This document shows, in pieces, positions 8,817-17,718 of a stretch of DNA of 44,692 bases. Each line of letters starts with the position of its first letter. The first letter of the stretch is position 1. The stretch is from Verrucomicrobiota bacterium (GTDB lineage: Bacteria; Pseudomonadota; Gammaproteobacteria; Nevskiales; Nevskiaceae), in NCBI GenBank assembly GCA_903970595.1, contig CAJCJI010000221.1:1-44692 (forward strand), read 5' to 3'. The position numbers and the translations under genes were made by a program. The notes under the pieces were generated by a model, which ran no database searches, was not told the origin of the DNA, and saw nothing but the letters and a program-made list of their open reading frames with translations.

Positions 8817-8822
8817 TATAAT
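8817..8822 (+). promoter_or_regulatory. Consensus -10 element of the DAHP synthase promoter
   Basis: TATAAT, a perfect sigma-70 -10 hexamer, ends 32 nt before the GTG start at 8855. Transcription would begin near 8829, giving a leader of about 25 nt. No good -35 is found at 17 bp spacing. A TTGACT at 8769-8774 is too far upstream to pair with it. Confidence 0.5.
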
Positions 8823-8854
8823 CTTCCCCCATTCTCGCCTCAAAATGTGCCTAC

Positions 8855-10228
<1,374 letters not shown>

Positions 10229-10284
10229 AGATTTCCGAAGCCATGCGGCTCTGTGTAGAGCGGGTGTGAATCGGCGCCGCCGGC

Positions 10285-11304
10285 TCAATACGTCACCGTT
10301 ACCGTAACCGTATCGCTGTAGGTATTGGGCGCGGGTGTGGTCTGCGCCGGCACCAGGCCGAAGACGGTGTAGTTCTGGGTACTTCCGGCACCGGTGCCGC
10401 CGCCGGTGCTGGTGCCGGAGGTGCCGTCGCCCCACACCGCGCTATAGCCCGAATTGGTATAGAGCTGGTATTGCACCACGGCGCTGCCGCTGCCGGCCAT
10501 CAGCCGGTTGCCGAGGCTGGCGCCGCTGGTGGTGCCCTTGTTGAGGGCGATGGTGTAGCTGTCGCCGCTGGTGCACTTCGCGCTAACGGTGCCGGTGGCG
10601 CCGAGGGCGGCGGTGAGCACGCCGACGCTGCCGCCGAAATTGATCGAGGTGGCGGTGACGATGCAGTCGTTGATGACGGTGGCGCTGGCGGTCAACGGAA
10701 AGGTGCCGCCGCTGGTGGTGCCGCCGTTGGAAGTGCAGGGGGTCGGCGTGGCGGGTGTGCCCAACAAGGAATAGGTGTAGTTGTAGTTGAGGGTGGCGGT
10801 GAGGGTCTGCGAATAGCTGCCGGCGGCGACACTGGTGTTCTGGCTGGATTGCAGATAGCCGTAGATCGGTATGGTGGTGCTGGCCGATCCGCCGAGCAGC
10901 AGGCTGGCCGTGGTCAGGCTCACCGCATTTGGCGGGTTGGGAAGACCCGGCGTGCCGCCGTAGGCGCCCCAGACGGTGCTGTGGGCGCTGTCCGCATAGA
11001 GGTTGTAACTGACGGCGCTGTTCATGCTGCGCGGCGTGCTGCCGCTGGCTCCGGGCACGCCCACGCAGATCGAATAGTTGATGGTGCCCACCGACAGCAG
11101 ACCCATGGTGCAATTGATGCTGATGTTGGCGCTGGCGGAATAATTGTTTCCCGATACCACGTCGACGCTGCCGAAAGGCACCGTGGGCGCGCTGGCGGAG
11201 CAGCTTTGGGCCTGCGCCCTGCCCGGATGCTGCAACAGCATCAGCGCCAGGCACAGCAGCAGCGCCGCCCGCAGCGGACCGGATGGATGGATCGAACGGC
11301 TCAT
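10285..11304 (-). CDS. Two-domain spore-coat-U-type tip subunit of archaic pilus (CsuE-like)
   Basis: A 339-residue exported protein with a signal peptide of about 32 residues (ending GRAQA). It has two tandem SCPU (spore coat protein U) Ig-like domains, roughly residues 33-185 and 190-339. The second carries the subunit signature SxVWGDGTSGTSTGGGTGAG and ends in an alternating VTVTVTY strand. In Csu pili the last gene encodes a two-domain tip adhesin, which matches the gene order here. The ATG at 11304 overlaps the usher stop (ATGA), so translation is coupled. The upstream in-frame extension lies inside the usher gene and is not used. Confidence 0.9.
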   Translation of the reverse strand: MSRSIHPSGPLRAALLLCLALMLLQHPGRAQAQSCSASAPTVPFGSVDVVSGNNYSASANISINCTMGLLSVGTINYSICVGVPGASGSTPRSMNSAVSYNLYADSAHSTVWGAYGGTPGLPNPPNAVSLTTASLLLGGSASTTIPIYGYLQSSQNTSVAAGSYSQTLTATLNYNYTYSLLGTPATPTPCTSNGGTTSGGTFPLTASATVINDCIVTATSINFGGSVGVLTAALGATGTVSAKCTSGDSYTIALNKGTTSGASLGNRLMAGSGSAVVQYQLYTNSGYSAVWGDGTSGTSTGGGTGAGSTQNYTVFGLVPAQTTPAPNTYSDTVTVTVTY

Positions 11305-13793
11305 GGCTTGCGCTCTCCGTTGGAGTGTCCGCTGGCTTTGCATGTCACCGGGCCGATGGTGGGCAGGCTGTTGGCGTCGCGCAGCGGCTGATAGTCGAAT
11401 ACCGCGGCGCAGTCCACGCTCTGGCGCGGATCGGTATTCTGCGCCGCCAGATGGTTGCGCGCCTGCAGGTTTTCGATGAAGGCCTGGCCGTCGTAGCCCA
11501 CCACGAAGTCCTGGCCCGATTCGACGTGACGCAGCAGGGTACCGCTCGGCAGAGGTCGGCCCATTGCATCCACCAGGATCACGGTGGCCGCCGTATAGCG
11601 CTGCACCGCGAAGTGGGCGAGCACGCCGGCCTGACTGCGGGGCACCGCGTCGATGCGGTTGATCGGGATGTTGGCGTCGGCCGGCAGCACCAGGCTGTCG
11701 ATCTCCAGATGGTTATGCTGATAGGAGTTGAGATCGGGGATGAGCAGATGGCCGCTGCCGTCGGTATTGCCCATGACCCGGTTTTCGTTGAGCACCGGGA
11801 TGCCGGCGATGCCGTCGGTGGAGACCAGGGCGAAGCTGTCGTAGATACGGCGCGAGGGCTCGAACACGCCGTCCATGAACACCAGACCGCCGTTGCCTTC
11901 CAGCGACAGCAAGGTCTGGCCGGCGTTGTCCTGGGCGGCGACGCTGAGCTCGCCGTAGCGCCCCAGGTAGCCGGCGCGCGCCAGCCGGCTGTAGTCGGAG
12001 CCGCTTTCGTTGTCCTGCAGGCCCCATTCCAGGCCGCCGTCGTAGTCGGCGGTCTTCACCACGCTGGCGCCGAAGTCGTTCAGGTCCTGGCTGCGGCCGG
12101 CGCTGACGAAGCCAGTGACGCGGTGCCCCAGGTCGATCGATACGCCGAGCGAGAAGCCGTGCGCGTGGCTCGAGTCGAAGTCCATGTAGGCGTTGCCGAA
12201 GACGCTGCACCAGCGCCATAGCTGCGCGGTGTAGTAGAGGGAGCCGATGCGCGAGATGTCGTTGTCCGTAATGCCTGGCACGGAGTTTGCCGCCGGCGCC
12301 GGCACGGGGCTGCTCAGGCTATGGATATAGCTCAGGCCGATGCTCTGCGTGCGCAGAATCGGCAGGGACAGGTTCAGCTGGTCGAAGATGCGCGGCGGCG
12401 GCGTGCCGCCGATCGTGGCCAAATCCCGGTACCGGCTGAAGTTGCGCGTGGTCTGCGCCACGAAGCTGAAGTACGGCATGATCCACTGATAGCCCAGGCT
12501 GGCCTGGTAGCCGCTGCTTTCGCCGGTGCTGCCGGCGACGGCGGCATTGATCACACCCCCCTGTCCCAGCCGCAGCAGCCCGCCGGCCCCGGCATTGTAG
12601 AGCCCCGCGCTGCCCTCGCCGTGGCTCTCCACGGTGAGGAAATCGGACAGGCCGCGGCGCCAGGAGCCGCTGAGGCTGGGGGTCTGGCCGTAGTCGAAGG
12701 AGTTGACGCCGTAGTTGCGGCGCAGGAAGCCGCCTTCCAGCGAGTAGTTGCTCAGGCCGCTGGCCACCATGCGGTTGTCGACATAGATCGGCATGGTAGT
12801 GCTGACTTCGCGGCCGAGTTCGTCGCGCACCACCAGGCGTGCCTCGCCGCCGCCGGTCAGGGCCACCGGATTGTCGATGACGAAGGGGCCGCTCGGCACT
12901 TCGCTGCTGAACTGGCGGATATTGTTGATATACAGATCCACCGCGGAGGGTACCGCCGCGCTGCCCGACAGGGTCGGCATCGGAAAGGTGATCAGGTCCG
13001 GGCGCAGCGCGAAATTGCGGCGGAACTGGAAGCCGCCGAGGCGCACCGGCCGGGTCCAGCTGAGCGAGGACGAGATCGCGTCGCCGGCCTGCGCGGTGGT
13101 CAGCTTCTGCGGATCGTCGACATGCCAGATGCTGTCCAGCCGGGTATAGGGATCCAGGCCGCCGCCGGCGCGGGCCACGCCGGTATTGTCGAAGATGCCC
13201 CAGCGGCTGAACAGCCGCTCCTCGTTGGACAGGCTCAGGGTGGTGGCGACGCCGCGGTCCGGACTGCCTTGCAGGAAGGCGTCGTAGTTGAGCACCAGCC
13301 CGGTGTCCGCCGCGGCGGGCACCGCGCTGCTGCCGCGTCCGCCGATGTGAGTCGGCGCCACCAGTTGCTCGCCGGCAGTCAGGGCGATGGCCTGCCGGCT
13401 GGCATCGTAGCGGTATTGCAGGCCGGGAACCTGGTCCAGGGCGATCAGCCGGGTAGCGCCGGACTGCGCCCGGTCGACGCGGATGCTCTTCAGTCCCGCC
13501 AGATTGCGCAGATTGCGGGTTTCCAGCCCGAGCTGACTGAGGTCTTCCAGGTCGGTGTAGAGGCGCCCGTCCTTCTGGTAGAACGCGACCACCATCTGCG
13601 TGGGCTGGCCGTTGATAGTGACGTCGAGGTAAAGCGGCGTGGCGTCGAGCGAGTCCAGGGAGGTGGCGCGCTGCGTGGACCCTGTCGGTAAAGGCGGCTT
13701 GCCCAGGTCGAGCGTTGCGGACGGCGGCTCATCGCCAAACGCAGGCTGCAGAACGGCCGCGGCAAGTATCACGACCCATAAATACCGAGCCAT
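11301..13793 (-). CDS. Archaic chaperone-usher pathway outer-membrane usher (CsuD-like)
   Basis: An 830-residue usher of the FimD/PapC superfamily, archaic sigma type. It has a signal peptide of about 20 residues and then an N-terminal domain with YLDVTINGQPT and Q-K-D-GRLYTDLEDLSQLGL. A 24-strand barrel region follows, with the typical FQFRRNFALRPDLITFPMPTLSGSAAVPSAVDLYINN linker, the DELGRE plug-flanking motif, and C-terminal domains ending in YDGQAFIENL. It receives chaperone-subunit complexes and assembles and secretes the pilus. I start at ATG 13793; an in-frame GTG at 13841 would place the start inside a strong hairpin. Its 3' end overlaps the tip-subunit start by 4 bp. Confidence 0.93.
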   Translation of the reverse strand: MARYLWVVILAAAVLQPAFGDEPPSATLDLGKPPLPTGSTQRATSLDSLDATPLYLDVTINGQPTQMVVAFYQKDGRLYTDLEDLSQLGLETRNLRNLAGLKSIRVDRAQSGATRLIALDQVPGLQYRYDASRQAIALTAGEQLVAPTHIGGRGSSAVPAAADTGLVLNYDAFLQGSPDRGVATTLSLSNEERLFSRWGIFDNTGVARAGGGLDPYTRLDSIWHVDDPQKLTTAQAGDAISSSLSWTRPVRLGGFQFRRNFALRPDLITFPMPTLSGSAAVPSAVDLYINNIRQFSSEVPSGPFVIDNPVALTGGGEARLVVRDELGREVSTTMPIYVDNRMVASGLSNYSLEGGFLRRNYGVNSFDYGQTPSLSGSWRRGLSDFLTVESHGEGSAGLYNAGAGGLLRLGQGGVINAAVAGSTGESSGYQASLGYQWIMPYFSFVAQTTRNFSRYRDLATIGGTPPPRIFDQLNLSLPILRTQSIGLSYIHSLSSPVPAPAANSVPGITDNDISRIGSLYYTAQLWRWCSVFGNAYMDFDSSHAHGFSLGVSIDLGHRVTGFVSAGRSQDLNDFGASVVKTADYDGGLEWGLQDNESGSDYSRLARAGYLGRYGELSVAAQDNAGQTLLSLEGNGGLVFMDGVFEPSRRIYDSFALVSTDGIAGIPVLNENRVMGNTDGSGHLLIPDLNSYQHNHLEIDSLVLPADANIPINRIDAVPRSQAGVLAHFAVQRYTAATVILVDAMGRPLPSGTLLRHVESGQDFVVGYDGQAFIENLQARNHLAAQNTDPRQSVDCAAVFDYQPLRDANSLPTIGPVTCKASGHSNGERKP

Positions 13794-13811
13794 CAAATTT
13801 CGCAGAACATT

Positions 13812-13837
13812 CCACTCTCCCGCTTGCGGGAGAGTGG
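13812..13837. repeat. 12-bp perfect inverted repeat between chaperone and usher genes
   Basis: CCACTCTCCCGC (13812-13823), TT, GCGGGAGAGTGG (13826-13837). It lies in the 57-bp gap between the chaperone stop and the usher start and is immediately 5' of the usher. In RNA it forms a very stable hairpin with a small loop. No U tract follows on the minus strand, so it is not a classic terminator. The sequence resembles widely dispersed CTCTCCCGC...GCGGGAGAG intergenic elements of proteobacteria. Confidence 0.8.
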
Positions 13838-13850
13838 GCACGGCCTGCGC

Positions 13851-14648
13851 CTACTGCCCGCCGCTGACCGCAACCGCGGCCGCGGGCAGCACCGTGGAAT
13901 TGACCGTGGCCTGCACCTGCAGGTCGGCACTGCCCAGCGCCGCCGGAAACTGGTCCGGCATGCGCCACTCGCGGCCGCTGCCGGCGAGCGCATAGCCGAG
14001 CAGGCCGGCGGACACTTCGAAGCTTTGTCCATTGGCGGTGCTGAGTTTCACCGCGCTGAGCTGGGCGTGGGTGGCGCCCGAGTTGCTGGCGCCCAGGAAC
14101 CAGGCGCCATCGTGCTGCTTGAGGGTCCAGCTCAGCTTCGGCTCTCCCGGCGCGCCGGGCATGGGCACGAACACCGGGATCGAATAACGCAGGCGGAAGT
14201 TGACGCCGCCGGTGGTGTCACCGGACGCGGCGGCGGCCTGCGGCGGCGGCAGTTCGTCGATCAACAGGCGGAAGGTCAGTTCGCGCTCGGCCGGCTGACG
14301 ATTGACGCGCACCACCCGCACCAGCTGTTCGGCCTGCGGCGGGATCACCACCATCGGCGGGCTGGCGACCAGCGCCTGCGCCGGCTCCAGCGCGTCGTCC
14401 TTGCCATCCTGGCTCCAGGTGAAAACGCGCACCTGTCCGGTCAGCGGAGCATCGCCGGTATTGCGCAGGGTCAGGCCCAGGGCCGGCTGTCCGGACTGGA
14501 ACACCAGGACCACCGGCGACACCTGCAGCGAAGCGGCCAGCGCCGGCTGCGCCAGGGCCGCTGCCGCCATGGCCAGCATGGCCGGCAGACTCATTCGTAT
14601 CAGTCCAAGCCGATCGGCCGTCCGGACTGCTCCGCGTAATTCAGACAT
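13851..14648 (-). CDS. Periplasmic pilus-assembly chaperone (CsuC-like)
   Basis: A 265-residue PapD-superfamily chaperone with two Ig-like domains. The N-terminus is long, with a signal peptide to about residue 38 (AQPALA). It has SLQVSPVVLVF, the G1 donor-strand region around VVIPPQAEQLVRVVRV and the L-T-F-R-L-L-I-D-E-L-P-P motif typical of pilus chaperones. The second domain includes YSIPVFVP. It folds and caps SCPU subunits in the periplasm before delivery to the usher. The start at 14648 is preferred because AGGAG lies 7 nt upstream; the ATG at 14654 is only 1 nt from that AGGAG. It sits 15 bp after the third subunit gene. Confidence 0.9.
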   Translation of the reverse strand: MSELRGAVRTADRLGLIRMSLPAMLAMAAAALAQPALAASLQVSPVVLVFQSGQPALGLTLRNTGDAPLTGQVRVFTWSQDGKDDALEPAQALVASPPMVVIPPQAEQLVRVVRVNRQPAERELTFRLLIDELPPPQAAAASGDTTGGVNFRLRYSIPVFVPMPGAPGEPKLSWTLKQHDGAWFLGASNSGATHAQLSAVKLSTANGQSFEVSAGLLGYALAGSGREWRMPDQFPAALGSADLQVQATVNSTVLPAAAVAVSGGQ

Positions 14649-14663
14649 GTGCATGCTCCTGGT

Positions 14664-15242
14664 TCAAAAAGTCAGCGAAGCGGTGATGATCGAGCTGTAC
14701 AGATCGGCGTTGGGCGTATCCTGCGGCAGGATACGCCCGTAGACCGTATACAACTGGGGGCTGCCGCTGCCGACACCGCTGATGCCGCCGGCGCTGCCGG
14801 AAGCGCCATCCCCCCAGATGGTGGAACAGGCGGGATCGAGGTAGAGCTGATACTGCAGCTGGTCCATGTTGCCCGGCGTGCTGCCGCTCATCAGACGCCG
14901 GTCCACGGTGGAACTGGCCGTGCTGCCCTGGTTCAGGTACAGCGTGTAGCGGGTGTTTTTCGAACAGACTACGCTGAAGTGCGTAGTCTGCCCGGTAAGC
15001 GCCAGCCCGGCGCCGGTGCTTGCGCCCAGGACCGGTGCGACATGGCCAAACTGGAGTGTGTTGCTGTTGGAGATCATGCAATCGTTGTCGACCATCACCG
15101 ACACCATGAAGCTGGCGGTGCGCGTGGTTGTTCCGGCCGGTACAGAGTTTTGTGGGAGGCTTTGCGCGGATGCCGCGAGCGACAACAGCGCAGCGCTGAA
15201 CACGGCACAGGTCGCCGGAATGCCCCAGGCAATTGGATTCAT
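14664..15242 (-). CDS. Spore coat U domain pilus subunit (minor, CsuB position)
   Basis: A 192-residue exported SCPU subunit with a signal peptide to about residue 26 (LAASA). Two conserved Cys (VDNDCMIS and FSVVCSK) likely form the family disulfide. It has the C-STIWGDGASGSAGG loop and an LPQDTPN...ITASLTF C-terminus. The ATG at 15242 has GGAG 8 nt upstream, and there are 23 bp after the preceding subunit gene. It is the third subunit gene of the operon, matching a minor subunit in Csu systems (assignment by position). Confidence 0.88.
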   Translation of the reverse strand: MNPIAWGIPATCAVFSAALLSLAASAQSLPQNSVPAGTTTRTASFMVSVMVDNDCMISNSNTLQFGHVAPVLGASTGAGLALTGQTTHFSVVCSKNTRYTLYLNQGSTASSTVDRRLMSGSTPGNMDQLQYQLYLDPACSTIWGDGASGSAGGISGVGSGSPQLYTVYGRILPQDTPNADLYSSIITASLTF

Positions 15243-15265
15243 GTCATTGACTCCGCCCGGTCGGT

Positions 15266-15790
15266 CTAGTACGCCACTGTAACGTTGATGGTGGTCTGGT
15301 AGGTATCCGGTTTGGGCGTGGTCTGCGCTGGCACCTGGCCGTATACGGTCAGGGTCTGGGCGGCGCCGGTGCCGGTGCCGGTCACGGTATTGGTGCCGAC
15401 CGTATTGCCCCACACCGTGCTCAGGCCGGCGTTGGAATAGAGCTGGAAGCCGAGTGTGGTGCCGGTGTTGCCGGTGGCGGTGCCCGCCATCAGGCGGCTG
15501 GCCACGGTGGAGCCGGTGACGGTGCCGCCGTCCAGTTCGACGTTGTACGGCGTGGTGTTGGAGCAGGTCACGCTGAGCGTGGTGCTGCCGGTGACAGCCG
15601 TGGTCAGCAGGCCCACGCCGGAACCGAAATTGAGAGTGGTGGCACTGACCGCGCAGCTGGCCACCAGCGTGATCTGCACCTGCATCGTGGTCGTGGCGCT
15701 GCCGGCCTGCGCTTTGACGGAAGCCAGGCCCAGCGCGGAGCACATGACCAGAGTTGCGATGCGAAGGATCTTTCCGCTGCTCGAGTTCAT
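15266..15790 (-). CDS. Spore coat U domain pilus subunit (minor, CsuA position)
   Basis: A 174-residue exported SCPU subunit with a signal peptide to about residue 29 (SVKAQA). The Cys pair is VASCAVSA and LSVTCSN, followed by LSTVWGNTVGTNTVTGTGTG and a QTTINVTVAY C-terminal strand. It is strongly similar to the first subunit gene of the operon, pointing to tandem duplication. The ATG at 15790 has only a distant AAGGA. It follows a 202-bp gap that contains two strong hairpins. Confidence 0.88.
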   Translation of the reverse strand: MNSSSGKILRIATLVMCSALGLASVKAQAGSATTTMQVQITLVASCAVSATTLNFGSGVGLLTTAVTGSTTLSVTCSNTTPYNVELDGGTVTGSTVASRLMAGTATGNTGTTLGFQLYSNAGLSTVWGNTVGTNTVTGTGTGAAQTLTVYGQVPAQTTPKPDTYQTTINVTVAY

Positions 15791-15906
15791 TGTTGGCCCG
15801 CCGTCCTTATGGGTATTGAATCCGGTCACATGCAGGCAGCCGCAGTCTGCGTCAGGTGGACTGCGCAAGTGAGCCCTGAGGTGTTGAGCCCCTGTTCTCC
15901 GGCGAG

Positions 15907-15930
15907 CCCGGCCTTCGATTGAAGGCCGGG
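15907..15930. repeat. Perfect 10-bp hairpin, second of a tandem pair, between pilus subunit genes
   Basis: CCCGGCCTTC (15907-15916), loop GATT, GAAGGCCGGG (15921-15930). It is GC-rich and very stable, with no U run on either side. It lies 117-140 nt upstream of the second subunit's start and 63 nt past the first subunit's stop, in the direction of transcription. Confidence 0.8.
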
Positions 15931-15960
15931 ACCGATCTGCGTTGTGGGAGCCGCACAGCA

Positions 15961-15983
15961 CGCCTGTTCGCCATGAACAGGCG
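15961..15983. repeat. Perfect 9-bp hairpin just after the first pilus subunit gene
   Basis: CGCCTGTTC (15961-15969), loop GCCAT, GAACAGGCG (15975-15983). It starts 9 nt past the stop codon of the first subunit gene on the minus strand. Together with the hairpin at 15907-15930 it would protect the 3' end of, or partly terminate, a short mRNA encoding only the first subunit. I infer this from position. Confidence 0.8.
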
Positions 15984-15992
15984 GGTGATCGA

Positions 15993-16523
15993 TCAGAACG
16001 TGATCGTCGCGGTTTCGGTGGAGGTGTAGGTGTCCACCACCGGGATCGGCTGGGCCGGCACCACGCCATAAACCGTGATCGAGACGGCACTGCCGGTGCC
16101 GGTGCCGGTCACTGGAGTAGTGCCGCCGGTGCCATCGCCCCAGACCGTGCTGAGCCCGGTGTTACTGTAAAGCTGGTACTGCACGGTCGAAGCATTGGTG
16201 CCGGTGCCGGCCAGCAGGCGGCCGGTCACCAGTGAGCCGGTGGTGGTGCCCTTGTCCAATGCCACAGAATATGTGGTCCCGGTGGTGCAGGTGACGCTGA
16301 GGCTGGTATTTTGGTCAATGGCGGTGGTGGCCAGCGCGCTGTTGGCGTTGCCGAACGCCAGCGGCGCAGCGCTGATGGCGCAGTCGGACAGGACGCTCAA
16401 CGAGACCTGAAAGGTCGCGGTCTTGGTTGTGGCCTGGGCCGAAAAGGAAGCGAGGCCAATTGCCGCCGAAGCGGCAAACACGGCGCTCGCCGAAACCGCA
16501 GAAAAAACACGCTTACTGATCAT
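15993..16523 (-). CDS. Spore coat U domain pilus subunit, probable major pilin (CsuA/B position)
   Basis: A 176-residue exported SCPU protein with a signal peptide to about residue 31 (SFSAQA). The Cys pair is LSDCAISA and LSVTCTT, followed by LSTVWGDGTGGTTPVTGTGTG and a C-terminal alternating strand TSTETATITF. It is first in the six-gene operon, as the major subunit gene is in the Csu system. The ATG at 16523 has an excellent GGAG at 7 nt spacing, the best of the cluster. Two stable hairpins follow the stop, which fits overexpression relative to the downstream genes. Confidence 0.9.
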   Translation of the reverse strand: MISKRVFSAVSASAVFAASAAIGLASFSAQATTKTATFQVSLSVLSDCAISAAPLAFGNANSALATTAIDQNTSLSVTCTTGTTYSVALDKGTTTGSLVTGRLLAGTGTNASTVQYQLYSNTGLSTVWGDGTGGTTPVTGTGTGSAVSITVYGVVPAQPIPVVDTYTSTETATITF

Positions 16524-16964
16524 GGTGATACTCCGTGTGGTGTCGAAGAGAAGGGGCGGCTTCGGAATTGAACGCCTACCCTCACGCCATCGATCCTAGG
16601 CAGTACGGAGTGGCATGAATCTGTAAAGCAGATAGGCGGCGCTGCTGGCGTGAGCGTCGGCCGTGGGACCCCCTGTACGGCAAGTTCCGGCAGACGGACG
16701 GTATGCCGCGGCACTTCAGATTCGCTGATCGCGCGGCAGAAATCCCGATTGGCGCCCGATCGGGCGAATGACACCTGGGTAATTCGCGCGGTTTGCAGCG
16801 CCGCTGAAAACTCAAGCCGGGCTCGCTTGAGCGTCTCGGCGGCCGCGGAGTAAACTCGCGGCGCCGGACGTAAAGAACGGTTAAGCTGGGATTCACATCC
16901 AGAGCGGCAGACTAGCCCGCGCTACACAATATTCGCTATCAACCACCTCTCGAGGGGACTACGC
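16524..16964. other. 441-bp divergent intergenic region upstream of pilus operon and WXXGXW gene
   Basis: It must carry the promoters for the minus-strand pilus operon and the plus-strand WXXGXW gene. I see no convincing -35/-10 pair for the pilus side. An AT-rich patch near 16923-16935 (tacacaatattc) is a possible -10 region for the plus-strand gene. Short open frames here have no recognisable product and no Shine-Dalgarno. No repeat or RNA gene was recognised. Confidence 0.5.
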
Positions 16965-17528
16965 ATGCGCATGAAACGATTGCTGATCAGCGGCCTGATC
17001 GCCGCCGGGGCGATGGGCGCCTCCAGTGCGACCTGGGCCCAGCTGGGCATCAACCTGCAGCTCAACGTGCCGACCATACAGGTTGCCCCGCCGCCGCCGC
17101 AGGCCGAGTTCGTGCCCGCCCCCAGGCCCGGCTTTGTCTGGTCCCGCGGCTATTGGTCCTGGCAGGGCGGACAGCACGTCTGGGTTCCCGGCCACTGGAT
17201 CGAGGAACATCCCGGGCAACACTGGATTCCGGAACACTGGGCGCAAAGAGGCCCCAACTACGTGTTCGTGCCCGGTCATTGGGTCACAGTGCAGCCCAAC
17301 GTGATCGTCGCCATTGCACCCCCGCCGCAGGTGCAGGAGCAGGTTCCGCCCGCGCCTCCCGGCTACGTCTGGGCGTACGGCTACTGGTACTGGAACGGCA
17401 GCGAAATGGAATGGGCCGGTGGCCATTGGGAAGTGGCGCAACCGGGCGCGCATTTCGTGAATTCCCATTGGGATCCCACGCCGGACGGCCGGTTCAAGTT
17501 CGTCAAGGGCTATTGGGCTCCGAACTGA
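16965..17528 (+). CDS. Exported WXXGXW-repeat (YXWXXGXW) protein
   Basis: A 187-residue secreted protein with a signal peptide of about 26 residues (SATWA). It has a Pro-rich N-terminal linker and then repeated aromatic motifs: FVWSRGYWSW, HVWVPGHWIEEHPGQHWIPEHW, YVFVPGHW, YVWAYGYWYWNGSEMEW, AGGHWE and FVKGYWAPN. This is the WXXGXW repeat family (PF12779 type), related to small periplasmic or surface proteins such as BcpO. The function is not established; such repeats are seen near exopolysaccharide and biofilm genes. The ATG at 16965 has AGGGG 7 nt upstream; a second in-frame ATG is at 16971. It is monocistronic and ends at a strong terminator. Confidence 0.9.
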   Translation: MRMKRLLISGLIAAGAMGASSATWAQLGINLQLNVPTIQVAPPPPQAEFVPAPRPGFVWSRGYWSWQGGQHVWVPGHWIEEHPGQHWIPEHWAQRGPNYVFVPGHWVTVQPNVIVAIAPPPQVQEQVPPAPPGYVWAYGYWYWNGSEMEWAGGHWEVAQPGAHFVNSHWDPTPDGRFKFVKGYWAPN

Positions 17529-17547
17529 TCAGGCTGTAGGGTGTAAC

Positions 17548-17583
17548 AAGGGACTTGGGCTGACCGCCCAAGTCCCTTTTTTG
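17548..17583 (+). terminator. Rho-independent terminator after the WXXGXW gene
   Basis: Stem AGGGACTTGGGC (17549-17560), loop TGACC, GCCCAAGTCCCT (17566-17577), then TTTTTT. It lies about 20 bp past the stop codon and isolates the gene from the diguanylate cyclase downstream. Confidence 0.95.
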
Positions 17584-17718
17584 TACCGTCCACGGAACTT
17601 CCCCTGGCGCATGACAAGTAAGTGACGCACTGTTGACGGCGCCGTCAGTTCCGCGCGGCGGCGGCTTTTCGGCGCGCCGCATCGCCCCGGCGGCACCCGG
17701 AAAAAAAGGGGAGGGTGC

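Noticed and set aside
8702-8854. Missing ATPase domain of the MalT-like regulator encoded upstream by frameshift
   Set aside because: Only 153 bp separate it from the divergent DAHP synthase gene and no frame shows Walker or STAND motifs.
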